Shown here piece after piece: positions 36,958 to 47,109 of a stretch of DNA of 64,000 bases. The notes under the pieces were generated by a model. That model searched no databases and was not told the origin of the DNA. It worked only from the letters and a program-made list of their open reading frames with translations. Both the position numbers and the translations under genes were made by a program. This DNA is from Rhizobium sp. R635 (GTDB lineage Bacteria; Pseudomonadota; Alphaproteobacteria; Rhizobiales; Rhizobiaceae): the NCBI RefSeq assembly GCF_002211285.1, contig NZ_LOKX01000003.1:145295-209294 (forward strand), written 5' to 3'. The stretch's first letter is position 1. Every line of letters begins with the position of its first letter.

Positions 36958-38169
36958 TTACGCCATGGCCTTCTGCAGGTTCTGGTCGATCTTGTCGAGG
37001 AAGGCGGTGGTGGAGAGCCACGGCTGATCGGGGCCGATGAGCAGCGCCAGGTCCTTGGTCATGAAGCCGGATTCGACGGTGTCGACGCAGACCTTTTCCA
37101 GCGTCGAGGCGAAGCGGGCGAGCTCGGCATTGTCGTCGAGCTTGGCGCGGTGTGCGAGGCCGCGGGTCCAGGCGAAGATCGAGGCGATCGAGTTCGTCGA
37201 GGTTTCCTGGCCCTTCTGGTGCTGGCGATAGTGGCGGGTGACCGTGCCGTGGGCGGCTTCGGCTTCAACCGTCTTGCCGTCGGGCGTGAGCAGAACCGAG
37301 GTCATCAGGCCGAGCGAGCCGAAGCCCTGGGCGACGGTATCGGACTGGACGTCGCCGTCATAGTTCTTGCAGGCCCAGACGTAACCGCCAGACCACTTCA
37401 GCGCCGAAGCGACCATGTCGTCGATCAGGCGGTGTTCGTAGGTGATGCCGGCTTCCTTGAACTGATCCTTGAATTCGGTCTCGTAGACTTCTTCGAAGAT
37501 GTCCTTGAAGCGGCCGTCATAGGCCTTGAGGATGGTGTTCTTGGTCGACAGGTAAACCGGCCACTTGCGCATCAGGCCGTACATCATCGAAGCGCGGGCG
37601 AATTCGCGGATCGATTCATCGAGGTTGTACATGGCCATGGCAACGCCGGCGCCCGGAGCGTTGAAGACTTCCTTCTCGATGACGGTGCCGTCTTCGCCGA
37701 CGAACTTGATCGTCAGCTTGCCCTTGCCGGGGAATTTGAAGTCGGTGGCGCGGTACTGGTCGCCGAAAGCGTGACGGCCGACGACGATCGGCTGCGTCCA
37801 GCCGGGAACGAGGCGCGGAACGTTGCGGCAAATGATCGGCTCGCGGAAGATGACGCCGCCGAGGATGTTGCGGATCGTGCCGTTCGGGCTCTTCCACATT
37901 TCCTTGAGGTTGAATTCCTTGACGCGGGCTTCGTCAGGCGTGATCGTCGCGCACTTGATGCCGACGCCGTACTTCTTGATGGCGTTGGCGGCATCGACCG
38001 TGACCTGGTCGTTGGTGGCGTCGCGGTTTTCCACCGAGAGGTCGTAATAGTCGATGTCGAGGTCGAGATACGGATGGATCAGCTTGTCCTTGATAAGCTG
38101 CCAGATGATGCGTGTCATTTCATCGCCGTCGAGATCGGCGACGGGATTGGCGACCTTGATCTTCTTCAT
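36958..38169 (-). CDS. icd: NADP-dependent isocitrate dehydrogenase
   Basis: Oxidatively decarboxylates isocitrate to 2-oxoglutarate in the TCA cycle, producing NADPH. It has 403 residues and belongs to the eukaryote-like dimeric NADP-IDH class found in alphaproteobacteria, not the E. coli type. Conserved stretches are [20 protein letters not shown] (in part; 8-27), [16 protein letters not shown] [19 protein letters not shown] (in part; about 94-112), [24 protein letters not shown] (about 195-213) and the cofactor region [16 protein letters not shown] (about 306-321), which fits NADP. It is monocistronic with a terminator. Confidence 0.96.
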   Translation of the reverse strand: MKKIKVANPVADLDGDEMTRIIWQLIKDKLIHPYLDLDIDYYDLSVENRDATNDQVTVDAANAIKKYGVGIKCATITPDEARVKEFNLKEMWKSPNGTIRNILGGVIFREPIICRNVPRLVPGWTQPIVVGRHAFGDQYRATDFKFPGKGKLTIKFVGEDGTVIEKEVFNAPGAGVAMAMYNLDESIREFARASMMYGLMRKWPVYLSTKNTILKAYDGRFKDIFEEVYETEFKDQFKEAGITYEHRLIDDMVASALKWSGGYVWACKNYDGDVQSDTVAQGFGSLGLMTSVLLTPDGKTVEAEAAHGTVTRHYRQHQKGQETSTNSIASIFAWTRGLAHRAKLDDNAELARFASTLEKVCVDTVESGFMTKDLALLIGPDQPWLSTTAFLDKIDQNLQKAMA

Positions 38170-38362
38170 GTATCTGCCTCGTAAGCTTGGAAGGGAAGGG
38201 TTGTCCCGGCTGGGTGATGTAATCCGGAGCGCTATAGCATTGTGAGCCGGGAACGCAAAGCTGCAACGGGCAGGGACGTGACGTTTTTGCCGCCATTGCC
38301 AAGTGCCGGAAAATGGCTACCCTCCGCGGCATAAGCCTGCCCCGAGTCCCGGACATTTTGCC

Positions 38363-38902
38363 ATGAAGAAGATCGCCGTTCTCGCCGGCCTCGTTGCCGC
38401 CGTGTCTTTCGCACCTGGCCTTTCGCTTGCGGCCGATGCGACTGTACCGGTCAAGGAAATTATGCAGGACACGCAGAAGAACTGGGCGAGCGACGCCAGC
38501 GACTGGATCGATATTTTCGAAGAAAGCATACTCGGCCGGCTCTACAGCAAGGACTTCGGCGACAAGTACAAGGCAGCCGCCCAGAACCCCGCGGCCGACG
38601 AGGACGGCATTTCGCCCTTCGACTATGACGTGATCGTCAACGGCCAGGATGCCTGCCCGCTGCAGGACCTCTCCATCGAAGGCGGCCAGCCGGCAAACGG
38701 CACGACGGAGGTGACGGTGAAATTCAAGGCGGCGACCTGCATGGAAGGCGCACCCAACAAAGATGACGTCACGACCGTGCGTTTCGAGGTGATCGAGGAG
38801 AACGATAAATCCGTCATCGATGACATCATGATCCAGGGCGAAGAGGGTCAGGGGCCGACCTCGCTCAAGGAAACCATGGGGCTGATTGCCAAAGGCCAGT
38901 AA
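38363..38902 (+). CDS. Exported (periplasmic) protein of unknown function
   Basis: A 179-residue protein from the ATG at 38363 with a signal peptide (about 1-24, MKKIAVLAGLVAAVSFAPGL...). The mature part is acidic, contains two cysteines (DACPL and TCMEG) likely to form a disulfide, and has a beta-rich middle (TTEVTVKFKAATC...TTVRFEVIEEN). It resembles the DUF3828-like fold of small periplasmic proteins, but I cannot assign a function. It lies between icd and the FUSC gene, 88 bases before the latter. Confidence 0.72.
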   Translation: MKKIAVLAGLVAAVSFAPGLSLAADATVPVKEIMQDTQKNWASDASDWIDIFEESILGRLYSKDFGDKYKAAAQNPAADEDGISPFDYDVIVNGQDACPLQDLSIEGGQPANGTTEVTVKFKAATCMEGAPNKDDVTTVRFEVIEENDKSVIDDIMIQGEEGQGPTSLKETMGLIAKGQ

Positions 38903-38990
38903 GCGCACGGCATCGGGGAGTATGTCGCCGGTGGTTTGATTTCCGCTCGCGCGGCGGTATCTATCGATCCTTCCATGGCATGAGGGGATC

Positions 38991-41030
38991 ATGCATCTGT
39001 TTTCCGGTTTTCAGTTCCGCGACTGGCTGCTTGCCAACGATCCGGCGCTTTCGCGCCTGCGCATGGCGACGCGGGTGACGCTGACGATCGTTCTCTCGTT
39101 TCTGATCCTGCTTGCCATCAAATCCGTTATCTGGCCCTTGCCGACCGCAGCCTTCGGCCTCGGCATCGTATTGTCGATCGAAGGCGGAGTGGCGGTGCGC
39201 GACAAGGGCAATGCACGCCAGCTGGTGACGCGGCTTTTCGGCTGCGCCGTAAGCCTTGCCGTCGTCGGCATCGCCGCTGGGCTCGAGGATCGCCGCTTTC
39301 TCTCAGATCTGGTCTTCCTTCTGATCATCCTGCTTGCATCGGCGGGCCGCGTGTTCGGGCCGCGCGGCTTTGCGATCGGCATGTTCGCCTTCACCTCCTA
39401 TTTCATGGGTGCCTATTTCCGGCCGTCGCTTGCCGAATTGCCTGCCGTGGCGGTCGGCCCCGTTGTCGCGGTACTCGTCGGCCATGTGGTGAGGGCGGTT
39501 CTCCTGCCCGATGATTGGCGGCGCGATCTGCTGCGCTCGCTCGAAAGCGTGCGGGGACGGATCAACCAGATCCTCTTCAAGCTCGCAGCCCTTGCCGGCA
39601 GCGGTGCTATCGGCGATGCCGACCGGCAGGAGCTGCGCCAGCTGGAAGAGCGGCTGAAGGAAGTGGTGCTGATGGCCGAAACCTTCATCCCACGCCCACC
39701 CGCCGGTGTCTTCGACGGTGCCGCCGATCCCGCCGCGGAACTGGCGATCCGGCTCTTCGATGCGCATCTTGCCGCCGAGAGCGCCATCGTGCTGAGCTTC
39801 CAGAGCCCGCCGCCCTTCGGGCTCGTCCACGCCGCGATCGAGGCGGATGCGGCGGAGCTTGCAAGATATGAGGGCATGGCCGAGACCGTCAAGGATGAGC
39901 CGCAGGGCGAAACCGTGCGGGCGCTTCTCTGGCTCGGCGAGGCGCGGCAGCAGCTGACCGAGGCGATCGTCAAGGGGCAGGCCTCCGGCTTCTCGGGCAT
40001 CGAGGTTTTCGAGGACACGGCGCCGCCCCAGCCGATCGACTTCTCTTTTGCCAACCCGCTGCTGCGTTCGGCGTTCCAGATCACGCTCGCTTCGGCGATC
40101 GCCATGAGCTTCGGCCTGCTCCTGTCGCGCGAGCGCTGGTTCTGGGCCGTACTTGCCTCGTTCCTCGTCTTCACCAACACCAATTCGCGCGGCGATACGG
40201 CGATGAAGGCGTTGTCGCGCTCGCTCGGCACCGTGTTCGGCATCGCCATCGGCCTGGTGCTTGCGACGCTGATTTCTGGTGAACAGGCGATCGCCATTCC
40301 GGTCGCGGTCGTCTGCATCTTCCTCGCTTTCTATTTCCTGCAGGTTTCCTATGCGACGATGACCTTCTTCATCTCGATCGTGCTCTGCCTGGTCTACGGC
40401 ATGACCGGCGTGCTGACGCTCGATCTCCTGAAGTTGCGCATCGGGGAGACCATGATCGGGGCCGCGGCCGGAACGGCGGTCGCCTTCGTGGTGTTTCCGG
40501 CGCGTACGCGCGGCGCTCTCGACGCAGCACTCGCACACTGGTTCCAGGCACTGCGCGATCTGCTCGGCGCGATCGGCGAGGGCAAGCGCGGCTTCGAGCT
40601 GATCGCGCTGTCGCAGAAGATCGATGCCTGCTACCGCGACGTGACGGTGGCGGCCCGGCCCCTCGGCTCTTCCTGGTCTGTGGTGACGCGACCGGGCCAG
40701 ATCCGCCAGACGCTGGCGATATTCCTCTCCTGCACCTATTGGTCGCGCATCCTGGCGAAGAGTTACGACGCGCCAGCCGTCGACGATGACCAGAAACGAT
40801 TGATCGCGGCGGATCTGGCGCTGATCGACGATGCGGCCCCGCGCGGCTCGACCTGTTTCGTCATTGAGCGCAAGGCATCGCGGACGACAGGACGGCACCT
40901 GCCGGTGTCGCGCGAGGGCGCCAGGGTGGGGCTCGAAATGATCGGTTCGGCGCTGGAAAGGCTCTATCCGCGGGCCGACACCTTGCCGTTTGCGCCGGGC
41001 GAGGCTATTGCGCGCTCGAAACAGGGATAA
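38991..41030 (+). CDS. FUSC family inner-membrane transporter (AaeB/YccS-like)
   Basis: Membrane protein of 679 residues with the doubled architecture of the fusaric-acid-resistance family. There is a first bundle of about five to six transmembrane helices (about 25-175), a soluble middle domain (about 180-350), a second bundle (about 355-500) and a cytoplasmic C-terminal domain. Members export aromatic acids or related toxic metabolites, often with a membrane-fusion partner, which is not present here. The ATG at 38991 follows GAGGGGATC. The next gene starts 4 bases after the stop, so trmJ and murI probably share the transcript. Confidence 0.88.
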   Translation: MHLFSGFQFRDWLLANDPALSRLRMATRVTLTIVLSFLILLAIKSVIWPLPTAAFGLGIVLSIEGGVAVRDKGNARQLVTRLFGCAVSLAVVGIAAGLEDRRFLSDLVFLLIILLASAGRVFGPRGFAIGMFAFTSYFMGAYFRPSLAELPAVAVGPVVAVLVGHVVRAVLLPDDWRRDLLRSLESVRGRINQILFKLAALAGSGAIGDADRQELRQLEERLKEVVLMAETFIPRPPAGVFDGAADPAAELAIRLFDAHLAAESAIVLSFQSPPPFGLVHAAIEADAAELARYEGMAETVKDEPQGETVRALLWLGEARQQLTEAIVKGQASGFSGIEVFEDTAPPQPIDFSFANPLLRSAFQITLASAIAMSFGLLLSRERWFWAVLASFLVFTNTNSRGDTAMKALSRSLGTVFGIAIGLVLATLISGEQAIAIPVAVVCIFLAFYFLQVSYATMTFFISIVLCLVYGMTGVLTLDLLKLRIGETMIGAAAGTAVAFVVFPARTRGALDAALAHWFQALRDLLGAIGEGKRGFELIALSQKIDACYRDVTVAARPLGSSWSVVTRPGQIRQTLAIFLSCTYWSRILAKSYDAPAVDDDQKRLIAADLALIDDAAPRGSTCFVIERKASRTTGRHLPVSREGARVGLEMIGSALERLYPRADTLPFAPGEAIARSKQG

Positions 41031-41034
41031 GACC

Positions 41035-41865
41035 ATGGCAGGCACGAACAGCGAGCGTCAACTTCTGGCCGAAGGGCCGGCCATCATTCTGGTCGAGCCG
41101 CAGATGGGCGAGAATATCGGCATGGTGGCGCGCGCCATGGCGAATTTCGGCCTGGCGGAACTGCGCCTCGTCAATCCGCGTGACGGCTGGCCGAACGAGA
41201 AGGCGCAGGCGACCGCCTCCAAGGCCGATCACGTGATCGAGGCAACGAAGGTCTATGACACGCTGGAGCAGGCGATCGCCGACCTCAATTTCGTCTATGC
41301 GACGACAGCACGCAGCCGCGACAACTACAAGCCGGTGCGCTCCCCGGTCTTTGCCGCGCAAACGCTGCGCACAAGGTTCCGGGCAGGCGAGGCAACGGGC
41401 ATTCTCTTCGGCCGCGAGCGTTGGGGCCTGACCAATGAGGAAGTGGCGCTGGCTGACGAGATCGTGACCTTCCCGGTCAATCCCGCCTTCGCCTCGCTGA
41501 ACATTGCGCAAGCCGTGCTTCTGATGTCCTATGAATGGATGAAGTCCGGCATGGAAGATCTGGAAGCCGTGCCGTTCCAGGCGCTCGATCAGCGGCCTTC
41601 CACCAAGGAGCAGCTCTTCGGCCTGTTCGACCAGCTGGAAGAAGCGCTCGATTCGCGCAACTATTTCCATCCGCCCTCGAAAAAGCCGAAAATGGTGGAC
41701 AACCTTCGCGCTGTTCTCTCCCGCCGGGCCTTCACTGAGCAGGAAATCAGCGTGCTGCGCGGCGTCGTCTCCTCCCTCGATCGCTTTTCGCGGAACAGTC
41801 CGCGCAAAGGCGGTTTCACCAGATCCGGCAAGGAAGCGCCAACCGATGACAGCGCCGACCAATGA
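41035..41865 (+). CDS. trmJ: tRNA/rRNA methyltransferase, TrmJ/LasT (SPOUT) family
   Basis: RNA 2'-O-ribose methyltransferase of the SpoU/SPOUT class with 276 residues. It shows the motif 1 stretch [19 protein letters not shown] (about 20-38) and the knot-forming motifs [20 protein letters not shown] (in part; about 122-141) and [16 protein letters not shown] (about 152-167). The E. coli homologue modifies position 32 of tRNA; the substrate here is inferred. The ATG at 41035 has AGGGATAAG upstream. It overlaps murI by 20 bases. Confidence 0.9.
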   Translation: MAGTNSERQLLAEGPAIILVEPQMGENIGMVARAMANFGLAELRLVNPRDGWPNEKAQATASKADHVIEATKVYDTLEQAIADLNFVYATTARSRDNYKPVRSPVFAAQTLRTRFRAGEATGILFGRERWGLTNEEVALADEIVTFPVNPAFASLNIAQAVLLMSYEWMKSGMEDLEAVPFQALDQRPSTKEQLFGLFDQLEEALDSRNYFHPPSKKPKMVDNLRAVLSRRAFTEQEISVLRGVVSSLDRFSRNSPRKGGFTRSGKEAPTDDSADQ

Positions 41866-42646
41866 GCTGAAACCCGTCCTCGTCTTCGATTCAGGCATAG
41901 GCGGGCTGACCGTGTTGCGTGAGGCGCGCGTGCTGATGCCGGAGCGCGGCTTCATCTATGTCGCTGACGATGCGGGCTTTCCCTATGGCGGGTGGGAAGA
42001 GCAGGCGCTGAAAGACCGCATCATCGGGCTCTTCGGCAAGCTGCTTCAGGAGCACGATCCCGAAGTCTGCATCATCGCCTGCAACACCGCCTTCACGCTG
42101 GTTGGCGCCGACCTGCGCGCGGCCTTTCCCCAGATGACCTTCGTCGGCACCGTTCCAGCGATCAAGCCGGCGGCGGAGCGCACCCGCTCGGGCCTGGTCT
42201 CGGTGCTGGCGACGCCGGGCACCGTAAAGCGCGCTTATACACGCGATCTCATCCAGTCCTTTGCGCAGCAATGCCATGTGCGGCTCGTCGGCTCGGAAAA
42301 CCTTGCGCGCATGGCCGAAGCCTATATTCGCGGTGACACCGTCTCCGACGAGGCGGTGCTTGCCGAGATCGACCAGTGCTTCGTCGAGAAGGACGGCCAC
42401 AAGACCGATATCGTCGTGCTTGCCTGCACGCATTATCCGTTCATGGCGAATCTTTTCCGCCGGCTTGCGCCCTGGCCGGTCGATTGGCTCGATCCGGCCG
42501 AAGCGATTGCCCGGCGCGCCCGGACGCTGGTGCCGCTGGTTGCCGATGCCGTGCATCCCGACAGTTTCGATTTTGCCGTCTTTACGTCAGGGAATCCGGA
42601 TTTTGCCACGCGGCGATTGATGCAAGGGTTTGGCTTGAGGGCGTGA
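41846..42646 (+). CDS. murI: Glutamate racemase
   Basis: Converts L- to D-glutamate for peptidoglycan precursors. It has 266 residues. The two catalytic cysteines are Cys79 (in IACNTAF) and Cys194 (in LACTHYPF). The N-terminal [13 protein letters not shown] motif carries the catalytic aspartate. The start lies inside the end of trmJ, so translation is coupled. Length and motifs are standard. Confidence 0.95.
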   Translation: MTAPTNELKPVLVFDSGIGGLTVLREARVLMPERGFIYVADDAGFPYGGWEEQALKDRIIGLFGKLLQEHDPEVCIIACNTAFTLVGADLRAAFPQMTFVGTVPAIKPAAERTRSGLVSVLATPGTVKRAYTRDLIQSFAQQCHVRLVGSENLARMAEAYIRGDTVSDEAVLAEIDQCFVEKDGHKTDIVVLACTHYPFMANLFRRLAPWPVDWLDPAEAIARRARTLVPLVADAVHPDSFDFAVFTSGNPDFATRRLMQGFGLRA

Positions 42647-42773
42647 AGGAATTGTCCTGTGGGTTGGCGAAATCCGGTCCTGAAAAACGGTGCATTCTTT
42701 GATAGACGGGGCGGTGTCGTTTCGGAAGAATGGCGCTTCGTTCATGTGAGTCTCTTCGCCGCGAGGATCAGCA

Positions 42774-44285
42774 TTGCAGGTTGGCATCGATATGGGATTG
42801 GCGTCCGGCGCTCCGGCGACACTCGATATCGAGGAGTTGCTGGCGACCCGTCTGCTCGTGCAGGGCAATTCCGGCTCCGGCAAATCGCATCTCCTGCGCC
42901 GACTGCTGGAGCAATCCGCCCAATGGGTGCAGCAGGTCATCATCGATCCCGAGGGTGATTTCGTCACTCTCAGCGACCGGTTCGGCCATGTCGTCGTCGA
43001 TGGCGAGCGCACCGAGGCGGAATTGGCCGGCATTGCCAACCGTATCCGCCAGCATCGCGTTTCCTGCGTTCTGACGCTCGAAGGGCTCGATATCGAGCAG
43101 CAGATGCGCGCCGCCGCCGCCTTCCTCAACGGCATGTTCGATGCCGATCGCGAATATTGGTATCCGGTCCTCGTCGTCGTGGACGAAGCGCAGATGTTTG
43201 CGCCCTCCGTCGGCGGTGATGTCTCGGAAGATGCGCGCAAGATGTCGCTGGGGGCGATGACCAACCTGATGTGCCGCGGCCGCAAGCGCGGGCTTGCCGG
43301 GGTGATCGCGACGCAGCGGCTCGCCAAGCTTGCCAAGAACGTCGCGGCCGAAGCCTCGAACTTCCTGATGGGCCGCACCTTCCTCGATATCGACATGGCG
43401 CGCGCCGCCGACCTGCTCGGCATGGATCGGCGCCAAGCCGAAATGTTCCGTGACTTGAAACGCGGCAATTTCGTTGCCCTCGGACCAGCCTTGTCGCGTC
43501 GGCCGCTGCCGATCCAGATCGGCGCGGTGGAGACCTCGGCGCGTTCCTCCAGCCCGAAGCTGATGCCATTGCCGGACGCACCGCAGGATGTCGAAGACCT
43601 GATCTTCACGCCGGATCCGGAAGAATTCCAGCGTCCGCTCGTGCGCCGTGCTCCGCCGGCGCCCCGACCGACGACGGATATCCTGGCCGAACTCTCACGC
43701 TCGACGCCGGCGGCATCCCCAGCGCCTGTCGAGGCGAGGGCGAGCCAGGCCGAGATTTCGCCAGAGGAGCGGGAAGAGCGCCTTGCCGGCGTGCTTGCCG
43801 AAATACTCGACGATCCCGCATCGGCCTTCCGCACCGATTCCGTGCTTTATCAGGACTTCCTCGTCCGGCTGCGCATGCGCCGCGTGCCGGGGCCGCCGAT
43901 CGCGCTGCCGGATTTCCGCCGGCGCGTGGCGATCTCGCGCTCCGGTGTCAATGCGACAACAGCTGCGAGCGATGAGTGGGCAACGGCGCTGTCGTTGTCG
44001 GCAGGCGTCACCGATGACCTGCAAGGCGTCTTCCTGATGCTCGCCAAGGCGGCCGTCTGCGGGGAAGCGTGCCCGTCGGATGCGCGCATCGCCCGCGCCT
44101 ACGGCACCCATTCCGCCCGCCGCGCCCGCCGTCTGCTCGGCTATTTCGAGGAGCAGGGGATCGTCGTCGTGCATACGGATTTCTCCGGCAAGCGCATCGT
44201 GGCGTTCCCTGATATGAACTGCCAGACAGCACCCGGCGACGCGAACGCGCCGGATAGCGGCGACCAGCCTCTGGCTGCGGAATAG
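42774..44285 (+). CDS. HerA-like/DUF87 P-loop ATPase
   Basis: A 503-residue ATPase of the FtsK-HerA superfamily. The start is a TTG at 42774 with GAGGA 7 bases upstream; an ATG lies six codons later. The N-terminal ATPase domain (about 10-240) has Walker A GNSGSGKS, the DPEGDFVTL strand, Walker B VLVVVDEAQMFAP and a sensor region ATQRLAKLAKN. A Pro/Ala-rich linker (about 275-330) and a C-terminal helical, winged-helix-like part follow, ending in RRARRLLGYFEEQGIVVV. HerA-type motors move DNA with the NurA nuclease, but no nurA-like gene is near. The target is unknown. Confidence 0.82.
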   Translation: MQVGIDMGLASGAPATLDIEELLATRLLVQGNSGSGKSHLLRRLLEQSAQWVQQVIIDPEGDFVTLSDRFGHVVVDGERTEAELAGIANRIRQHRVSCVLTLEGLDIEQQMRAAAAFLNGMFDADREYWYPVLVVVDEAQMFAPSVGGDVSEDARKMSLGAMTNLMCRGRKRGLAGVIATQRLAKLAKNVAAEASNFLMGRTFLDIDMARAADLLGMDRRQAEMFRDLKRGNFVALGPALSRRPLPIQIGAVETSARSSSPKLMPLPDAPQDVEDLIFTPDPEEFQRPLVRRAPPAPRPTTDILAELSRSTPAASPAPVEARASQAEISPEEREERLAGVLAEILDDPASAFRTDSVLYQDFLVRLRMRRVPGPPIALPDFRRRVAISRSGVNATTAASDEWATALSLSAGVTDDLQGVFLMLAKAAVCGEACPSDARIARAYGTHSARRARRLLGYFEEQGIVVVHTDFSGKRIVAFPDMNCQTAPGDANAPDSGDQPLAAE

Positions 44286-44309
44286 TGGCGCTTTTGATCT
44301 TTGGCGCTG

Positions 44310-44338
44310 TTGACATTTTCATGACGGCCCTCTAAAGA
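44310..44338 (+). promoter_or_regulatory. Sigma-70-type promoter of rpsD
   Basis: -35 TTGACA (44310-44315), a 17-base spacer, -10 TAAAGA (44333-44338). Transcription would start near 44345, leaving a leader of about 165 bases before the rpsD ATG. The leader holds a hairpin CACCGG/CCGGTG (about 44349-44370) and further GA-rich stretches, and could carry S4 autoregulation. Confidence 0.65.
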
Positions 44339-44509
44339 CCGCGCCAAGCACCGGGCAGCAATGTCCGGTGTTTCATTTGACATGTCCCGTGGATCGTTCC
44401 TGTTCGCTAACCGGAGCATCCTGTCAGGTCTCGAAAGAGGTCAGAGGAGGGCGTGTTTCCTTCGCGCGGTTTGGTAACAAGCCGCCATAAACATTTGAAA
44501 GGAAATGCG

Positions 44510-45127
44510 ATGAGCAAGCGCGAATCGTCCAAGTACAAAATTGACCGCCGTATGGGCGAAAACATCTGGGGCCGTCCGAAGTCTCCGGTGAACCGTCGCG
44601 AATACGGCCCGGGCCAGCACGGCCAGCGCCGCAAGGGCAAGCTTTCGGACTTCGGTGTGCAGCTGCGCGCCAAGCAGAAGCTGAAGGGCTACTACGGCGA
44701 CCTGCGCGAAAAGCAGTTCCGCGCGATCTTCGCCGAAGCCGACCGCCGCAAGGGTGACACCTCGGAAAACCTGATCGGCCTACTGGAATCGCGCCTCGAC
44801 GCGATCGTCTATCGCGCCAAGTTCGTTCCGACGGTCTTTGCTGCCCGTCAGTTCGTCAACCACGGCCACGTGACCGTCAACGGCGTGCGCGTCAACATCG
44901 GTTCCTACCGTTGCAAGGCCGGCGACGTCATCGAAGTTCGCGAGAAGTCGAAGCAGCTCGTGACCGTTCTGGAAGCCGTCAGCCTCGCCGAGCGCGACGT
45001 TCCCGAATATATCGAAGTCGATCACAACAAGATGGTCGCCACCTACGCACGCGTTCCCACGCTCAGCGACGTTCCGTTCCCGGTCGTCATGGAGCCGCAT
45101 CTGGTCGTCGAATTCTATTCGCGTTAA
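44510..45127 (+). CDS. rpsD: 30S ribosomal protein S4
   Basis: Primary 16S rRNA-binding protein of the small subunit, 205 residues. The N-terminal part is basic with [22 protein letters not shown]. The S4 RNA-binding domain (about 94-157) has [11 protein letters not shown] and [24 protein letters not shown] (in part). The ATG at 44510 has AAAGGAAATGCG upstream. The frame extends 19 codons further up without S4 similarity. As in many alphaproteobacteria it stands outside the main ribosomal operons. It has its own promoter and terminator. Confidence 0.98.
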   Translation: MSKRESSKYKIDRRMGENIWGRPKSPVNRREYGPGQHGQRRKGKLSDFGVQLRAKQKLKGYYGDLREKQFRAIFAEADRRKGDTSENLIGLLESRLDAIVYRAKFVPTVFAARQFVNHGHVTVNGVRVNIGSYRCKAGDVIEVREKSKQLVTVLEAVSLAERDVPEYIEVDHNKMVATYARVPTLSDVPFPVVMEPHLVVEFYSR

Positions 45128-45153
45128 GAAACACCAGGCGTTTTCGCATATGG

Positions 45154-45181
45154 AAAAGCCGCTCTTTTGGGCGGCTTTTTT
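45154..45181 (+). terminator. Rho-independent terminator of rpsD
   Basis: Stem AAAAGCCGC (45154-45162) and GCGGCTTTT (45171-45179), loop TCTTTTGG, within a run of T that ends at 45181. It lies 26 bases after the rpsD stop and 18 bases before the glsA start. Confidence 0.85.
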
Positions 45182-45199
45182 GTTATCCGGAGAGAAGCG

Positions 45200-46129
45200 A
45201 TGACGGATTTGCAGGCGACCCTCGACAGCATCTACAGCGATATCCTGCCACGTATCGGCGAGGGTAAGGTCGCCGACTATATTCCCGAACTCGCCAAGAT
45301 CGATCCGCGGCAGTTCGGCATGGCGATCATCACTGTCGACGGCAAGGTCTACCGTGTCGGCGATGCCGATATCGCCTTTTCGATCCAGAGCATTTCGAAG
45401 GTCTTCATGCTGACGCTGGCGCTTGGCAAGGTCGGCGAGAGCCTGTGGAAACGCGTCGGGCGCGAACCTTCGGGATCGGCTTTCAACTCGATCGTCCAGC
45501 TCGAGCATGAGAGCGGCATCCCGCGCAATCCTTTCATCAATGCCGGCGCAATCGCCGTGACCGATGTCGTCATGGCCGGCCATGCGCCGCGCGAGGCGAT
45601 CGGCGAGCTTCTGCGCTTCGTGCGGTATCTCGCCGATGACGAGTCGATCACGATCGATGACAAGGTGGCGCGGTCGGAGACGCAGACCGGCTACCGCAAT
45701 GCCGCGCTTGCCAATTTCATGCGCGCCTATCGCAATCTCGACCACCCCGTCGACCACGTGCTCGGCGTCTATTTCCATCAATGTGCGCTCGCGATGAGCT
45801 GCGAGCAGCTGGCTCGCGCCGGGCTGTTCCTGGCGGCGCGCGGCAGCAACCCGATGACCGGTCATTCGGTGGTCTCGCCGAAGCGGGCGCGGCGCATCAA
45901 TGCACTGATGCTGACCTGCGGCCATTACGACGGTTCGGGCGATTTCGCCTATCATGTCGGCCTGCCGGGAAAAAGCGGCGTTGGCGGCGGCATTTTCGCC
46001 GTGGCGCCCGGCATCGCGTCGATCGCGGTATGGTCGCCAGGGCTGAACAAGGTCGGAAATTCGCAGCTTGGCGCCGTGGCGCTTGAGATGCTTGCGGCGC
46101 GAACCGGCTGGTCTGTTTTCGGCGATTGA
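45200..46129 (+). CDS. glsA: Glutaminase
   Basis: Serine-dependent beta-lactamase-fold glutaminase that releases ammonia from L-glutamine, giving glutamate. It has 309 residues from the ATG at 45200, with GGAG 7 bases upstream. The catalytic motif is S64-I-S-K67 ([10 protein letters not shown]). Other conserved stretches are [14 protein letters not shown] (about 91-104), [13 protein letters not shown] (about 111-123) and [12 protein letters not shown] (about 253-264). Length and motifs are standard. Confidence 0.95.
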   Translation: MTDLQATLDSIYSDILPRIGEGKVADYIPELAKIDPRQFGMAIITVDGKVYRVGDADIAFSIQSISKVFMLTLALGKVGESLWKRVGREPSGSAFNSIVQLEHESGIPRNPFINAGAIAVTDVVMAGHAPREAIGELLRFVRYLADDESITIDDKVARSETQTGYRNAALANFMRAYRNLDHPVDHVLGVYFHQCALAMSCEQLARAGLFLAARGSNPMTGHSVVSPKRARRINALMLTCGHYDGSGDFAYHVGLPGKSGVGGGIFAVAPGIASIAVWSPGLNKVGNSQLGAVALEMLAARTGWSVFGD

Positions 46130-46190
46130 CGCTGTGTTGCCGAGCGGCTTTCTGCTAAGGCAGGTCTGGGATCTTCGATAGGACGGAGCA

Positions 46191-47063
46191 ATGAATATCG
46201 CAGCCAATATCGCGGATGATCTGGAAACCGGCGAAGCCGACAGCGGTATCGGCCATGCGCTGTTTTCCGATGCGCCGCGCTCGGTTTCCTTCAACAAGCT
46301 GCGCAAACGGCTGCTCAGGCAAGTGCGCCAGGCCTTCGACGATTTCGACATGCTGAAGGGGCAGAAGCGCTGGCTCGTCGGCCTTTCCGGCGGCAAGGAT
46401 TCCTACGGACTGCTGGCGCTGCTGCTCGATCTGCAATGGCGCGGCCTGCTGCCGGTGGAGCTCATCGCCTGCAATCTCGATCAGGGCCAGCCGAACTTTC
46501 CCAAGCATGTTCTGCCGGATTATCTGACGAAGATCGGCGTGCGGCACCGAATCGAATATCGGGATACCTATTCGATCGTGAAGGAGAAGGTGCCGGAGGG
46601 CGCGACCTATTGTTCGCTCTGTTCGCGGCTGCGGCGCGGCAATCTCTACCGGGTGGCGCGGGAAGAGGGCTGCGACGCGCTGGTGCTCGGCCACCACCGC
46701 GAGGACATTCTCGAAACCTTCTTCATGAACTTCTTCCATGGCGGACGGCTCGCCTCTATGCCGGCTAAGCTTCTGAATGACGAAGGCGACCTGATGGTTC
46801 TGAGGCCGCTTGCCTATGCTGCCGAGGACGACCTTGCCAGGTTCGCCGCCGCCATGCAGTTCCCGATCATCCCCTGTGATCTCTGCGGCTCCCAGGACGG
46901 ATTGCAGCGCAATGCGATGAAGGACATGCTCGCCGATATCGAGCGGCGCATGCCGGGGCGCAAGGACACGATGCTGCGGGCGCTTTCGCATGTGAACCCA
47001 TCGCATCTGCTCGATCCCAAACTCTTCGATTTTTCCAGCCTTGGCGTCACCGATCCTTCATGA
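46191..47063 (+). CDS. ttcA: tRNA 2-thiocytidine(32) synthetase TtcA
   Basis: Iron-sulfur enzyme that thiolates cytidine 32 of tRNA. It has 290 residues. The PP-loop SGGKDS is at 66-71. The first CxxC is in [12 protein letters not shown] (about 142-146), the second cysteine pair in [14 protein letters not shown] (about 225-238), and [16 protein letters not shown] lies between them. All are hallmark TtcA motifs. The ATG at 46191 follows GGACGGAGCA. The next gene follows by 46 bases. Confidence 0.95.
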   Translation: MNIAANIADDLETGEADSGIGHALFSDAPRSVSFNKLRKRLLRQVRQAFDDFDMLKGQKRWLVGLSGGKDSYGLLALLLDLQWRGLLPVELIACNLDQGQPNFPKHVLPDYLTKIGVRHRIEYRDTYSIVKEKVPEGATYCSLCSRLRRGNLYRVAREEGCDALVLGHHREDILETFFMNFFHGGRLASMPAKLLNDEGDLMVLRPLAYAAEDDLARFAAAMQFPIIPCDLCGSQDGLQRNAMKDMLADIERRMPGRKDTMLRALSHVNPSHLLDPKLFDFSSLGVTDPS

Positions 47064-47109
47064 AAGGCCGGCTATGCAGGCTGTTTATTGCATGAAGGAC
47101 AGATTTCGC

